Shown: one piece after another, positions 1 through 10,332 of the stretch
How the letters are laid out: the number at the start of each line of letters is the position of its first letter
How positions within the stretch are numbered: the first letter of the stretch is position 1
Assembly (NCBI GenBank): GCA_050260095.1
Contig: JBLNBQ010000009.1
Coordinates: forward strand, 1-17,057
DNA: 17,057 bases
Direction: 5' to 3'
DNA from: JBLNBQ01 sp050260095
GTDB taxonomy: Bacteria > Bacillota > UBA5301 > DYFA01
The notes under the pieces: model-generated
The model's input: the letters and a program-made list of their open reading frames with translations, nothing else
Database searches by the model: none
What the model was told of the DNA's origin: nothing
Made by a program: the position numbers and the translations under genes

Positions 1-1
1 G

Positions 2-3000
2 TTCCTGGTCCCGGCGGGAGACTACCGGCTCTCGGTCACGGCGCCCGGCTTCGGCGCGGTGCCCACCGGCTCGCGGCTCGTGTCGGTGCCGGAGGGCAAC
101 GGGCTGGGCACTACCCCAGGCAGCGTCGACGGGACATATCGCGACATCTACTACGGTGGGCCGTTCACGGTGACGGTCGCACCCCTCCACTTCGACATCC
201 CGCTCGACCCGACCGAGTTCCAGCTGCTCGGGCTCGTCAAGACGGTGGACCGGGCCGTGGCCACGGTGGGCGACGTGCTCACCTTCAGGGTGAGGCTGAC
301 CAACACCCAACCTACGGCCTTGGCCGCGCCGGTGATCCTGGATACGCTTCCCGCAGCCTTGGGCTACGTGAGGGGGAGCACCATCATCCAAGGCCAGGCG
401 GGAGCTGACCCGGCGGTCGAAGGACGCACCCTGAGCTTCGCCCTGCCCGCGATCCCCGCCGGGGGGGAGGCGTGGCTGACCTACCGCGTCGTCGTCAAGC
501 CGTCAGCCACTCCCGGCGACTACGTCAACTCGGCGGTGGCGACCCGGGAGGATAGCCAGGTGCGGCTCTCCGCCGTCGCGACCGCGACCGTCAAAGTGGT
601 CAGTGACCCGTTCTTCCAGCTCAGCAACGTGCTGGGCCTGGTGTGGGGCGACCTGAACGGCAACGGCCAGCTCGACGAGGGTGAGGCCGGCCTCGGCAAC
701 GCCCGGGTGATCGCCGATGACGGTACGATCATCACAGCCGATGCCGCCGGGCGATTCCACCTCGCGGGCCTCCAGGGACTCAGCAAGGCTTTCCGGCTCG
801 ACTTGGCCAGCCTGCCGGCGGGCGCGACCTCAACCACGCCCAACCCGGTTGTGGTGACCTTGCGGCCGGGTCTCCCAGCCGAGGTGGAGTTCGGCGTGAA
901 GTTGGCCGAGGGCGCGCCGGACGGTGCCCCTCGCCAGGGCGGGAACCTCCAGCTGATCACCGGCGACCTGCTCCTGGGCGGCGGTGTGCAGGCCGGCCGG
1001 CTGGCAGGCTATGTCGAACGGTCGATCGGCGACAAGTACCACCTCGTGGCCTCCTACGATTCTGGCCGGGCGAGGGAATCTCAGGCGCAAGCTAACGCGG
1101 AGCAGGGCTACCTCGGCTATGGAGACCAGTCCAAGCTCGACGGCAGCGCCGCGCACAGCTCGACCCCGCTCTACCTTTCCCTCACCGGACCAGGGCTGGA
1201 GGCCAAGTGGGGCGACCTGCAACTCCCGGCCACCCAGGGAGCGGGCCGGGAAGCGACGGGAGCCAGCCTGACCCTCAAGGAGGGGGAGACGGCCGGCGCC
1301 GCGGCGGCGCGCTCACTGAACCTCTACGCTGCGACTCTGGTGTTCCCGAAGGTGCGGGACGAACTGCGGGCGCAAGATGGCTCGCTCTATCACCTCTCTC
1401 ACCGCCCCGTCATCGCGGACACGCTGAAAGCGTGGCTCGAGGCGCGGGATCAGTTCACGGGACAAGTGGTCGCCCGGATTGATCTCAGCGCCGGCCGGGA
1501 CTTCGACTTCGACCCCGTGAGCGGGCGGATCGTCACCAGAGAACCGATCCCGTCGACGGTGGTAGGCGGCTCGCTGCTCGGCAGGCCCGCGGAGGCCGAT
1601 CGCCCGGTGTACCTGGTCGTCGACTACCAGTACGATTCGACGGCCTTGTCGCCGTCGGTCTTCGGCGCCCGCGGCGAGGCGCAGCTGGGCGGCGAGAACC
1701 GGTTCGGTTTCACGCTGGCTACGGCCGACGAGGGTCGAGCCAGCCTGTGGAGCGCCGACTTGGCCGGGAAGGCCGGCCCGTTCGCGAAGTACCGGCTCGA
1801 GGCGGGCGCCGGCCGGGTGACCGACGTGGCGCGCTACACCTCCGACGACGGCGGCGTCAACTACCAGGCTGAACCGGCGGCTGGCGGCACCGGTGCGAAA
1901 CTGGCGCTCTCGGCCCTGATCGACCTGGGCAAGGTCGCGGCCGCCGCCGGGACGAAGACGGAAACGGGACGCGAGGCCGACCGGGCCAGGACAGTCAGCC
2001 GGCCCGACGCGCTGGCGACCGGCGCCGCGGACTCTCCGTTCCGCAAGCAGGTCGTGCAGGACTTGAAGGGCTACTTCCGTCCGGAAGACTTCGTGGTCGG
2101 GCTCAAGGCGGGCAGCGGCGACAGCGAACCGGCCCTCCTCAAGAACAGCGCCCTCGCCAAAGACCTGGTCCCGGAGGACAAACCGCTCTTCAGCCCCGGG
2201 TGGTGGAAGAAGGACGGCGCCGTGACCGTCGAGACCAAAGTGACCGAGACGACGGCCGGCTACGGTTCCGGCACCGAACCGGTGACCACCGACCAACAGC
2301 AGGTGGCGTACAAGATGAAGGCCCAAACCTCGCCGGGCGTCACCGTGCAGGTTGGGAGCGAGGCGACCTACACCCCGACTGCCGCGAACGAGAAGGTCAC
2401 CGGCAGTGTCAAACTGGAGAACGGCAAGGCGGCCCTCAGCGCTGAATTGGGAGAGACCCGGTCCACCACGGGCGGGCAGCCGCAACAGGTCGACCGCACG
2501 CTGGCGGCGGAGTACCGCTACGCCGTGAATGAGAGGCTGGCCTTCACGGTTGGCCGGAAGATCGACTACGAGCAGCCCGACCTCACGGTGAACTCCCTCG
2601 GCGCGGTGGCCAAGGCCGGGAAAGTGACGGCCGAGGGCAAGTACAACTCCGGCGAGAAGGAGAAGAGCGGGATGGTCAGCCTGGCTTACTCGCTCCAGCC
2701 CGGCGCTCGCCTCTACACCAACTGGGAGGGCGGCGAGCGTGACGGGGAGGATCTTCACCGCTTCACCATCGGCGGTTCCACCGATGTGAACGACCGGACT
2801 CGCATCTTCCTCGAACGTAAGCTCGACGCGGCCTCTGACGGGCTCTCCTCCACCGACGCTGCCGGGGCGGAGTTCCGCCCGCAAGATGGGCTCGGTCTCA
2901 GCGTCGCGCTGGGACGCGGCCTCGCCCCCAACGGCAGCGAGCGGACCTCCGGTTCCCTGGGTCTGAACTACCGGCAGGAGAGCGGCGCACTCCTGAGCAG

Positions 3001-3628
3001 CGGCCTTGAGGTGAGCAAGCAGGCGGATGGCCGGCGTGACATCGCCCTGCGCGGCCGGGGCGAGCTGCCGCTCGGCCGCGACTTGAGCCTGCTCGGCCGG
3101 GTGTCGCTCAGCGAGCTGAGCGGCGCCGGATATACCGGCGGCAATCTCGGCGAGTTCGCCGTGGGTGCGGCCTACCGTCCGGTGGATCCCAGGCGGATCA
3201 ACCTGCTCGCCCAAGTGGTGTATCGCACGGAGGACGGCGACCCGACCGGAACTGGTGGGGACGCCTCGGCGGTCGATAGCCTGGTCTTCTCCACGGAAGG
3301 CACCTATCGTCTCGGGGCCCGCTGGCGCCTGGGCGAGAAAGTGGCCTGGAAACGGGCGGCTTCGGAAGCCGACTACACCGACACCGTCCTCTGGGCGAGC
3401 CGCGTGCTCTACGAAGTCGAGCCCGGCGTCGAGTTGGCCGGCGAGTACCGGCTGGTCAAGCAGGGCGCCGAGACCGACTCCGGGCCGGTCGTCGAGGCCG
3501 ACGTGGCGCTGCCGTACATGGAGAACGTCACGCTGGGGGTCGGCTACAACTTCGCCGGGTTCAGCGACTCGCTCCTCTCCGACACTCCGGAGAACGGCTG
3601 GTTCCTGCGGCTGAGAGGACTGTTCTAG
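2..3628 (+). CDS. Large DUF11/SdrD-like secreted protein with C-terminal outer-membrane beta-barrel (5' end outside window)
   Basis: The frame is open from base 2, before the first GTG at 59, so the gene begins upstream; about 1208 residues are visible. The order seen is: the end of a small beta-sandwich domain (FLVPAGDYRLSV, nt 2-37); a DUF11-type domain (nt ~220-600, ending in a YVNSAVAT-type strand); an SdrD/B-like domain with a calcium-loop-like DLNGNGQLDEGE (nt ~640-790); then from nt ~950 a long series of alternating amphipathic strands separated by Gly/Asp/Asn turns, interrupted by a charged low-complexity linker (nt ~1930-2300). The end, LGVGYNFAGFSDSL...GWFLRLRGLF, closely resembles the last strands of large proteobacterial SdrD/DUF11 outer-membrane proteins as I remember them, with a terminal Phe as in BAM substrates. 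I infer a surface or outer-membrane protein; its ligand is unknown. No LPXTG motif or C-terminal membrane anchor is present. Confidence 0.8.
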   Translation, partial: FLVPAGDYRLSVTAPGFGAVPTGSRLVSVPEGNGLGTTPGSVDGTYRDIYYGGPFTVTVAPLHFDIPLDPTEFQLLGLVKTVDRAVATVGDVLTFRVRLTNTQPTALAAPVILDTLPAALGYVRGSTIIQGQAGADPAVEGRTLSFALPAIPAGGEAWLTYRVVVKPSATPGDYVNSAVATREDSQVRLSAVATATVKVVSDPFFQLSNVLGLVWGDLNGNGQLDEGEAGLGNARVIADDGTIITADAAGRFHLAGLQGLSKAFRLDLASLPAGATSTTPNPVVVTLRPGLPAEVEFGVKLAEGAPDGAPRQGGNLQLITGDLLLGGGVQAGRLAGYVERSIGDKYHLVASYDSGRARESQAQANAEQGYLGYGDQSKLDGSAAHSSTPLYLSLTGPGLEAKWGDLQLPATQGAGREATGASLTLKEGETAGAAAARSLNLYAATLVFPKVRDELRAQDGSLYHLSHRPVIADTLKAWLEARDQFTGQVVARIDLSAGRDFDFDPVSGRIVTREPIPSTVVGGSLLGRPAEADRPVYLVVDYQYDSTALSPSVFGARGEAQLGGENRFGFTLATADEGRASLWSADLAGKAGPFAKYRLEAGAGRVTDVARYTSDDGGVNYQAEPAAGGTGAKLALSALIDLGKVAAAAGTKTETGREADRARTVSRPDALATGAADSPFRKQVVQDLKGYFRPEDFVVGLKAGSGDSEPALLKNSALAKDLVPEDKPLFSPGWWKKDGAVTVETKVTETTAGYGSGTEPVTTDQQQVAYKMKAQTSPGVTVQVGSEATYTPTAANEKVTGSVKLENGKAALSAELGETRSTTGGQPQQVDRTLAAEYRYAVNERLAFTVGRKIDYEQPDLTVNSLGAVAKAGKVTAEGKYNSGEKEKSGMVSLAYSLQPGARLYTNWEGGERDGEDLHRFTIGGSTDVNDRTRIFLERKLDAASDGLSSTDAAGAEFRPQDGLGLSVALGRGLAPNGSERTSGSLGLNYRQESGALLSSGLEVSKQADGRRDIALRGRGELPLGRDLSLLGRVSLSELSGAGYTGGNLGEFAVGAAYRPVDPRRINLLAQVVYRTEDGDPTGTGGDASAVDSLVFSTEGTYRLGARWRLGEKVAWKRAASEADYTDTVLWASRVLYEVEPGVELAGEYRLVKQGAETDSGPVVEADVALPYMENVTLGVGYNFAGFSDSLLSDTPENGWFLRLRGLF

Positions 3629-3698
3629 CGCAGAAGCGGGCCGGCTGCCGGGAGGGGTTGGCCGACCCGGCGTCAAAACAATGAATGGCTGACGAAGC

Positions 3699-3721
3699 GG
3701 GGCTGCCGTCTTGGCAGCCCC
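3699..3721 (+). terminator. Perfect 9-bp hairpin between the beta-barrel gene and pilD
   Basis: GGGGCTGCC (3699-3707) and GGCAGCCCC (3713-3721) pair perfectly around the 5-base loop GTCTT. No T-run follows (TGCTGCAT), so it is not a textbook intrinsic terminator. It could be a U-less terminator, an RNA-end stabiliser, or a structure in the pilD leader. It also spans a TTG codon at 3711 that would otherwise extend pilD, which argues for the start at 3744. Confidence 0.45.
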
Positions 3722-3743
3722 TGCTGCATGGGGGGATGGGCCA

Positions 3744-4550
3744 GTGGAGATGTGGCTCTTGATTCTGCTCGGCCTGGTGATCGGCAGCTTTCTCAACGTG
3801 CTGGTGCACAGGGTGCCCCGGGACGAGTCGATCGCCTTTCCGCCGTCGCACTGTCCGGCCTGCGACCACCGGCTCGCCCCGGCCGACCTGGTGCCGGTCG
3901 CAAGCTGGCTGGCACTGAGGGGCCGCTGCCGTTACTGCCAGGCGCCCATCCCCTGGCGCTATCCGGCGGTCGAGCTGCTGAACGCGGCGGTTTACCTCCT
4001 GCTCTACCTGCGCTTCGGGTGGCGGCTGGGCCTGCTTCCGTACGCCGTGCTGACCTCGCTGATGGTGGCCGTGACCTTCATCGACCTGGACCACCAGCTC
4101 TTGCCCGACGCGCTCACCCTCCCGGGTCTGGCCGCCGGGCTCGGGTTCGCGCTCTTCGAGACGCTGGCCGAACGGGGCTACAGCCACCCCTTCAGCGTCC
4201 CCAACCTGCCGTACCTCTTCGACCCTCTTTCATTCAAAGCGGCCGTCGTTGGGGCGGCGGTGGGGGCCGGCGTGATCCTCGCGATCATCTGGCTCTCCCG
4301 GGGCGGCATGGGCTACGGCGACGCCAAACTCCTGGCCATGATCGGCGCCTTCACCGGCTGGCGCGGCGCCCTCGGCACGCTCTTCGCCGGCGCGATCCTG
4401 GGTTCGGTGGTCGGCATCTTTCTTTTGGCGACCAAGCGCAAGGGCCGCCGCGACCCGATCCCCTTCGGGCCGTTCCTGGTCAGCGGCTGCCTCTTCATCC
4501 TGTTCGCCGACCGCCTGCTTCTGTCCATCCTCGGACGATTCTACTGGTAG
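3744..4550 (+). CDS. pilD: Prepilin peptidase (type 4 leader peptidase, A24 family)
   Basis: This inner-membrane aspartic protease cleaves, and usually N-methylates, type IV pilin-like precursors. The 268-aa product has the full family pattern: an N-terminal helix followed by the cytoplasmic zinc-type domain with two CxxC pairs (C37/C40 and C62/C65), then the first catalytic region FIDLDHQLLPD (D114, D116) and the second, GMGYGDAKLLAMIGAFTGWRG (D193 in GxGD). Several more hydrophobic segments follow. The CxxC pairs suggest a bifunctional peptidase/methylase. I chose GTG 3744 because GGGGG at 3730-3735 sits at good spacing and the upstream TTG (3711) lies in a hairpin; ATG 3750 is the alternative. 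No pilin or pilus assembly gene is in the window, so substrates must be encoded elsewhere. The PHP gene starts 12 bases after its stop. Confidence 0.93.
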   Translation: MEMWLLILLGLVIGSFLNVLVHRVPRDESIAFPPSHCPACDHRLAPADLVPVASWLALRGRCRYCQAPIPWRYPAVELLNAAVYLLLYLRFGWRLGLLPYAVLTSLMVAVTFIDLDHQLLPDALTLPGLAAGLGFALFETLAERGYSHPFSVPNLPYLFDPLSFKAAVVGAAVGAGVILAIIWLSRGGMGYGDAKLLAMIGAFTGWRGALGTLFAGAILGSVVGIFLLATKRKGRRDPIPFGPFLVSGCLFILFADRLLLSILGRFYW

Positions 4551-4562
4551 AGGAGAATGTGA

Positions 4563-5399
4563 ATGCACTCGCTGGCCGACTACCACTTCCACCTGGAGCG
4601 CGGACCGAACACGAGAGACTGGCTGGAGCGTTTCCTGGCGACGGGACAGCGCCGGGGCGTGAGCGAGTTCGGGGTGACCGAGCACGGTCACCGGTTCGTC
4701 GAGGGCCTGGCGGTGCTCGACAACGCGTGGGTGCGCCACCACCCATTGCGCCCTCTGGCCGACTACACGTCGTTCGTCGCGCGGATGGCCGAAGAGGGGC
4801 TGCCGGTCCGCCTGGGGCTCGAGATGGACTTTGTCCCCGGCAAGGAGGACGCCATCCGCGAGTTTCTGGCGAAGGCCGACTTCGACTACGCCATCGGGTC
4901 CGTCCACTGGCTCGACGGCTGGGGCTTCGACTTCTTGGGCGACGAGGCGTGCCTGGCCGAGTGGCGCCGGCGCGACCTCTTCGAGGTGTACCGCCGGTAC
5001 TTTGAGGTGCTGGCGCAGGCGGCGCAAAGCGGGCTCTTTCAGATCATCGGCCACGCCGACCTGGTCAAGATCATGGGCTTCTATCCCGACCGCCCCTGGC
5101 AAGAGCTGGCCGAGCCGGCGCTGGAAGCCATCGCGGCGTCGGGAGTGGCGGTGGAGGTCAACACGGCGGGGCTGCGCAAGCCGGTGGGGGAGATGTACCC
5201 GGCCGAATGGCTTCTGCGGCGGATGAGGGCGCATAATGTTCCAGTGACGCTCGGCTCCGACGCGCATGTCCCGGAAGACTCGGGGCGCGACTTCGACCGG
5301 GCGGAGCGGCTCTTGCGCAGCTGCGGATATGAGGAGTATTCGGTCTTCCGCCAGCGGCGGCGGGAGACTCGCCCCTTGCCGGCCGGCGGGATAGACTAG
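4563..5399 (+). CDS. PHP-domain phosphoesterase, histidinol-phosphatase (HisJ/HisK)-like
   Basis: The 278-aa product carries the metal-binding motifs of the PHP superfamily: DYHFH (D6, H8, H10), TEHGH (E40, H41), LEMDF (E87, D89), GSVHW (H115), GHADLVK (H164, D166) and GSDAH (D233, H235). Length and motif order fit the monofunctional HisK-type histidinol-phosphate phosphatases, which act in the penultimate step of histidine synthesis. No other his gene is nearby, so the substrate could instead be another phosphoester; I am sure of the fold and less so of the reaction. The start is ATG 4563 with AGGAG at 4551-4555; the ATG at 4557 runs straight into a stop. The gene is 12 bases after pilD and 4 bases before the next, so all three are probably cotranscribed. 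Confidence 0.85.
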   Translation: MHSLADYHFHLERGPNTRDWLERFLATGQRRGVSEFGVTEHGHRFVEGLAVLDNAWVRHHPLRPLADYTSFVARMAEEGLPVRLGLEMDFVPGKEDAIREFLAKADFDYAIGSVHWLDGWGFDFLGDEACLAEWRRRDLFEVYRRYFEVLAQAAQSGLFQIIGHADLVKIMGFYPDRPWQELAEPALEAIAASGVAVEVNTAGLRKPVGEMYPAEWLLRRMRAHNVPVTLGSDAHVPEDSGRDFDRAERLLRSCGYEEYSVFRQRRRETRPLPAGGID

Positions 5400-5403
5400 C
5401 GGG

Positions 5404-5844
5404 GTGAGCAACTCGCTGCAGACTCTCCTCGCCGGTCTGCTCGCGGCCGAGGCGGCGTTCCTCGTCAACCGGTCGCTGCTGCATGCCCTGGATGAAGAGG
5501 CTCGCGCCGGGGGGCGTCCTCTGCCCGGCCCGGGAAGCCTTCTGGTCAGCGCCATCCCGGCGGTGGAGGAAGCCGCCAAAGACGTGGTCGCCCTGCTCAG
5601 CGGGGCGGACCTGTTTGGGACGCATGTCGTGTTCGGTCTGGCCGAGGCTGGTTTCGAGACCATCGTCGGGGAGGGGCGCGGTCTCGTGGCCGGCCTGTTC
5701 GGGCTGTGTGGGCATGCGCTGTTCGGCGCGGCGACCAGTTGGGCGCTGGCGCGGACTACCTCGGCCTTCCTTGCCGCCGGGGCGGGCCTCGCTCTCCACA
5801 TCGCCTGGAACGCCGTCGCACTCAAGGTCGGACGCCGGGCCTGA
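5404..5844 (+). CDS. Small PrsW-like intramembrane protease candidate (146 aa)
   Basis: This small, very hydrophobic protein has about four membrane segments. Its polar residues fall where PrsW-family glutamic/metal-type intramembrane proteases keep theirs: EEAAK (E55, E56, K59), FGLAEAGFE (F77, E81, E85), GHALFG (H104) and HIAWN (H132, N136). PrsW in B. subtilis cleaves the anti-sigma factor RsiW in the membrane. Family members I know of are usually clearly longer (about 200 aa or more), so this would be a minimal version. GTG 5404 follows the PHP stop by 4 bases with no strong ribosome site, which suggests translational coupling. mfd begins 44 bases after its stop, so it occupies the place of pth/fin in the B. 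subtilis order. The family call is motif-based; it could also be an unrelated or inactive membrane protein. Confidence 0.6.
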   Translation: MSNSLQTLLAGLLAAEAAFLVNRSLLHALDEEARAGGRPLPGPGSLLVSAIPAVEEAAKDVVALLSGADLFGTHVVFGLAEAGFETIVGEGRGLVAGLFGLCGHALFGAATSWALARTTSAFLAAGAGLALHIAWNAVALKVGRRA

Positions 5845-5888
5845 AAAGGCAGCCAGGGCCGGCGCCGCAGAGGGGGAGAACAACGCAG

Positions 5889-9422
<3,534 letters not shown>

Positions 9423-9498
9423 GCGCTTTTCACTTGGACAAGATTGGAACGACCGCCCCTGCGAGAACGTTATTGCAGATAGGGGCTACGCTGCGGGA

Positions 9499-9529
9499 TG
9501 CATAATAGTGCCAACGCAGGTATATAATA
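9499..9529 (+). promoter_or_regulatory. Candidate forespore (sigma-G type) promoter of spoVT
   Basis: TGCATA (9499-9504) and TATAATA (9523-9529) are separated by 18 bases. The B. subtilis sigma-G pattern is approximately TGMATA, 17-18 bases, CATNNTA: the -35 matches at 6 of 6 and the -10 differs in its first base. spoVT is a sigma-G gene in B. subtilis. TATAAT (9523-9528) is also a perfect sigma-A -10 hexamer, but no good sigma-A -35 is seen at the right distance. Transcription would begin near 9536, leaving a leader of ~40 bases. Confidence 0.45.
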
Positions 9530-9535
9530 TCTGCG
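9515..9535 (+). promoter_or_regulatory. Imperfect dyad over the spoVT -10 element (candidate operator)
   Basis: CGCAG (9515-9519) mirrors CTGCG (9531-9535), and the inner TAT (9521-9523) mirrors ATA (9527-9529), giving 8 of 10 matched pairs around a central base. The dyad covers the -10 hexamer at 9523-9528, so a bound protein would block RNA polymerase. SpoVT represses its own gene in B. subtilis, which makes autorepression the simplest reading. This is inferred only from position and symmetry. Confidence 0.35.
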
Positions 9536-9576
9536 GCTCACTGGAGCCCTGATTCGCACGAAAAGGGGGATCCTTG

Positions 9577-10119
9577 ATGAAAGCCACGGGGATCGTCCGT
9601 AGGATAGACGACCTGGGCCGAGTGGTGATCCCGAAGGAGATTTGCCGGACCCTGCGCATTCGTGAGGGCGACCCCCTCGAGATTTTCGTGGACCGGGAAG
9701 GCGAGGTCATCCTCAAGAAGTACTCCCCCATCGGCGAGTTAGGGGATTTCGCCAAGGAGTACGCCGACTCGCTGGCGGAGGCCACCGGCCACATCGCCTG
9801 CATCACCGACCGGGATGCGGTGATCGCCGTGGCGGGGGCGACGAAGAAGGACTTCCTGGACAAGGCGATCTCGCCGGCGGTCGAGCGGATCATGGAAGAC
9901 CGCAAACCGGTCCTCTTCCCCAAGGTCGGCGAGACGGAGGAGGAACTCATCGAGGGCGTCAAGTTCACCTGCCAGGTCGTGGCGCCGATCATCGCCGAGG
10001 GCGACCCCATCGGAGCGGTGGTGCTGGCCAGCCGGGAGCCGGACGCGAAGATGAGCGAGATGGAGTTGAAGTTGGCCGAGACGGCCGCCGGCTTCCTCGC
10101 CAAGCAGATGGAGCAGTAG
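9577..10119 (+). CDS. spoVT: Stage V sporulation transcription regulator SpoVT
   Basis: SpoVT is an AbrB-family DNA-binding regulator that tunes sigma-G-dependent genes in the forespore. The 180-aa product begins MKATGIVRRIDDLGRVVIPK, the characteristic swapped-hairpin AbrB/SpoVT DNA-binding domain (~1-50), followed by a GAF-like domain (~56-178) with GHIACITDRD. B. subtilis SpoVT is 178 aa. ATG 9577 is chosen: GGGGGA (9565-9570) lies 6 bases upstream and the protein starts as its relatives do. A TTG at 9574 would add one residue. The gene is monocistronic: it has its own candidate promoter with a dyad and is followed by a strong terminator. Nothing looks degraded. Confidence 0.97.
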   Translation: MKATGIVRRIDDLGRVVIPKEICRTLRIREGDPLEIFVDREGEVILKKYSPIGELGDFAKEYADSLAEATGHIACITDRDAVIAVAGATKKDFLDKAISPAVERIMEDRKPVLFPKVGETEEELIEGVKFTCQVVAPIIAEGDPIGAVVLASREPDAKMSEMELKLAETAAGFLAKQMEQ

Positions 10120-10137
10120 CTCCGCCTAGCGGCGGGG
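10120..10137 (+). repeat. Small hairpin directly after the spoVT stop codon
   Basis: CCGCC (10122-10126) pairs with GGCGG (10131-10135) around the loop TAGC; an outer T-G wobble and a C-G pair extend it to 7 pairs. No T-run follows, and the true terminator lies ~30 bases further on, so it may protect the mRNA 3' end. Confidence 0.3.
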
Positions 10138-10163
10138 TTCCCTCTCGAACCAGACTGGAACGA

Positions 10164-10203
10164 GACTAGCCGAGGTCCCGCGACGGGCCAGGCTAGCCTT
10201 TTT
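10164..10203 (+). terminator. Intrinsic terminator of spoVT
   Basis: An outer stem CTAGCC (10166-10171) pairs with GGCTAG (10191-10196). An inner stem GGTCCCG / CGGGCC, with one bulged T and a CGA loop, stacks on it. CC and then a run of five T (10199-10203) follow. This is a textbook rho-independent terminator and separates spoVT from spoVB. Confidence 0.88.
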
Positions 10204-10332
10204 CATTGGCGGAAGCTGACCCGTCAGGGGACAGGGTGATTCCGGTCCTATGCCCCTTCGCTTTCTGTAATACCTTCTCCCGGCCATGAATACCTGAGAG
10301 AGACGGCGATCGCGGGCGGGAGGGGGAAGGCG
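10204..10332 (+). other. Leader region upstream of spoVB
   Basis: These 129 bases between the spoVT terminator and the spoVB start must carry the spoVB promoter if the terminator is efficient. I looked for a sigma-E pattern, since B. subtilis spoVB is mother-cell expressed, but found only weak partial matches (TAATACC at 10268-10274 as a -35). No structured leader is evident. The 3' end holds the purine-rich ribosome site GGGAGGGGGAAGG just before the GTG. Confidence 0.4.

Larger units (their letters stand above)
9423..9576 (+). other. Intergenic region between mfd and spoVT
   Basis: This 154-base gap is visibly more AT-rich than the genes around it. It contains a possible weak stem, GCCCCT (9455-9460) with AGGGGC (9481-9486) around a 20-base loop and no T-run, so there is no convincing mfd terminator. 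CTGCG/CGCAG-type pentamers recur at 9491-9495, 9515-9519 and 9531-9535. The promoter and dyad are given separately. Confidence 0.5.

Noticed and set aside
10246..10296. Sigma-E promoter upstream of spoVB
   Set aside because: TAATACC could serve as a -35, but the -10 positions match only half of the pattern; too weak to call.
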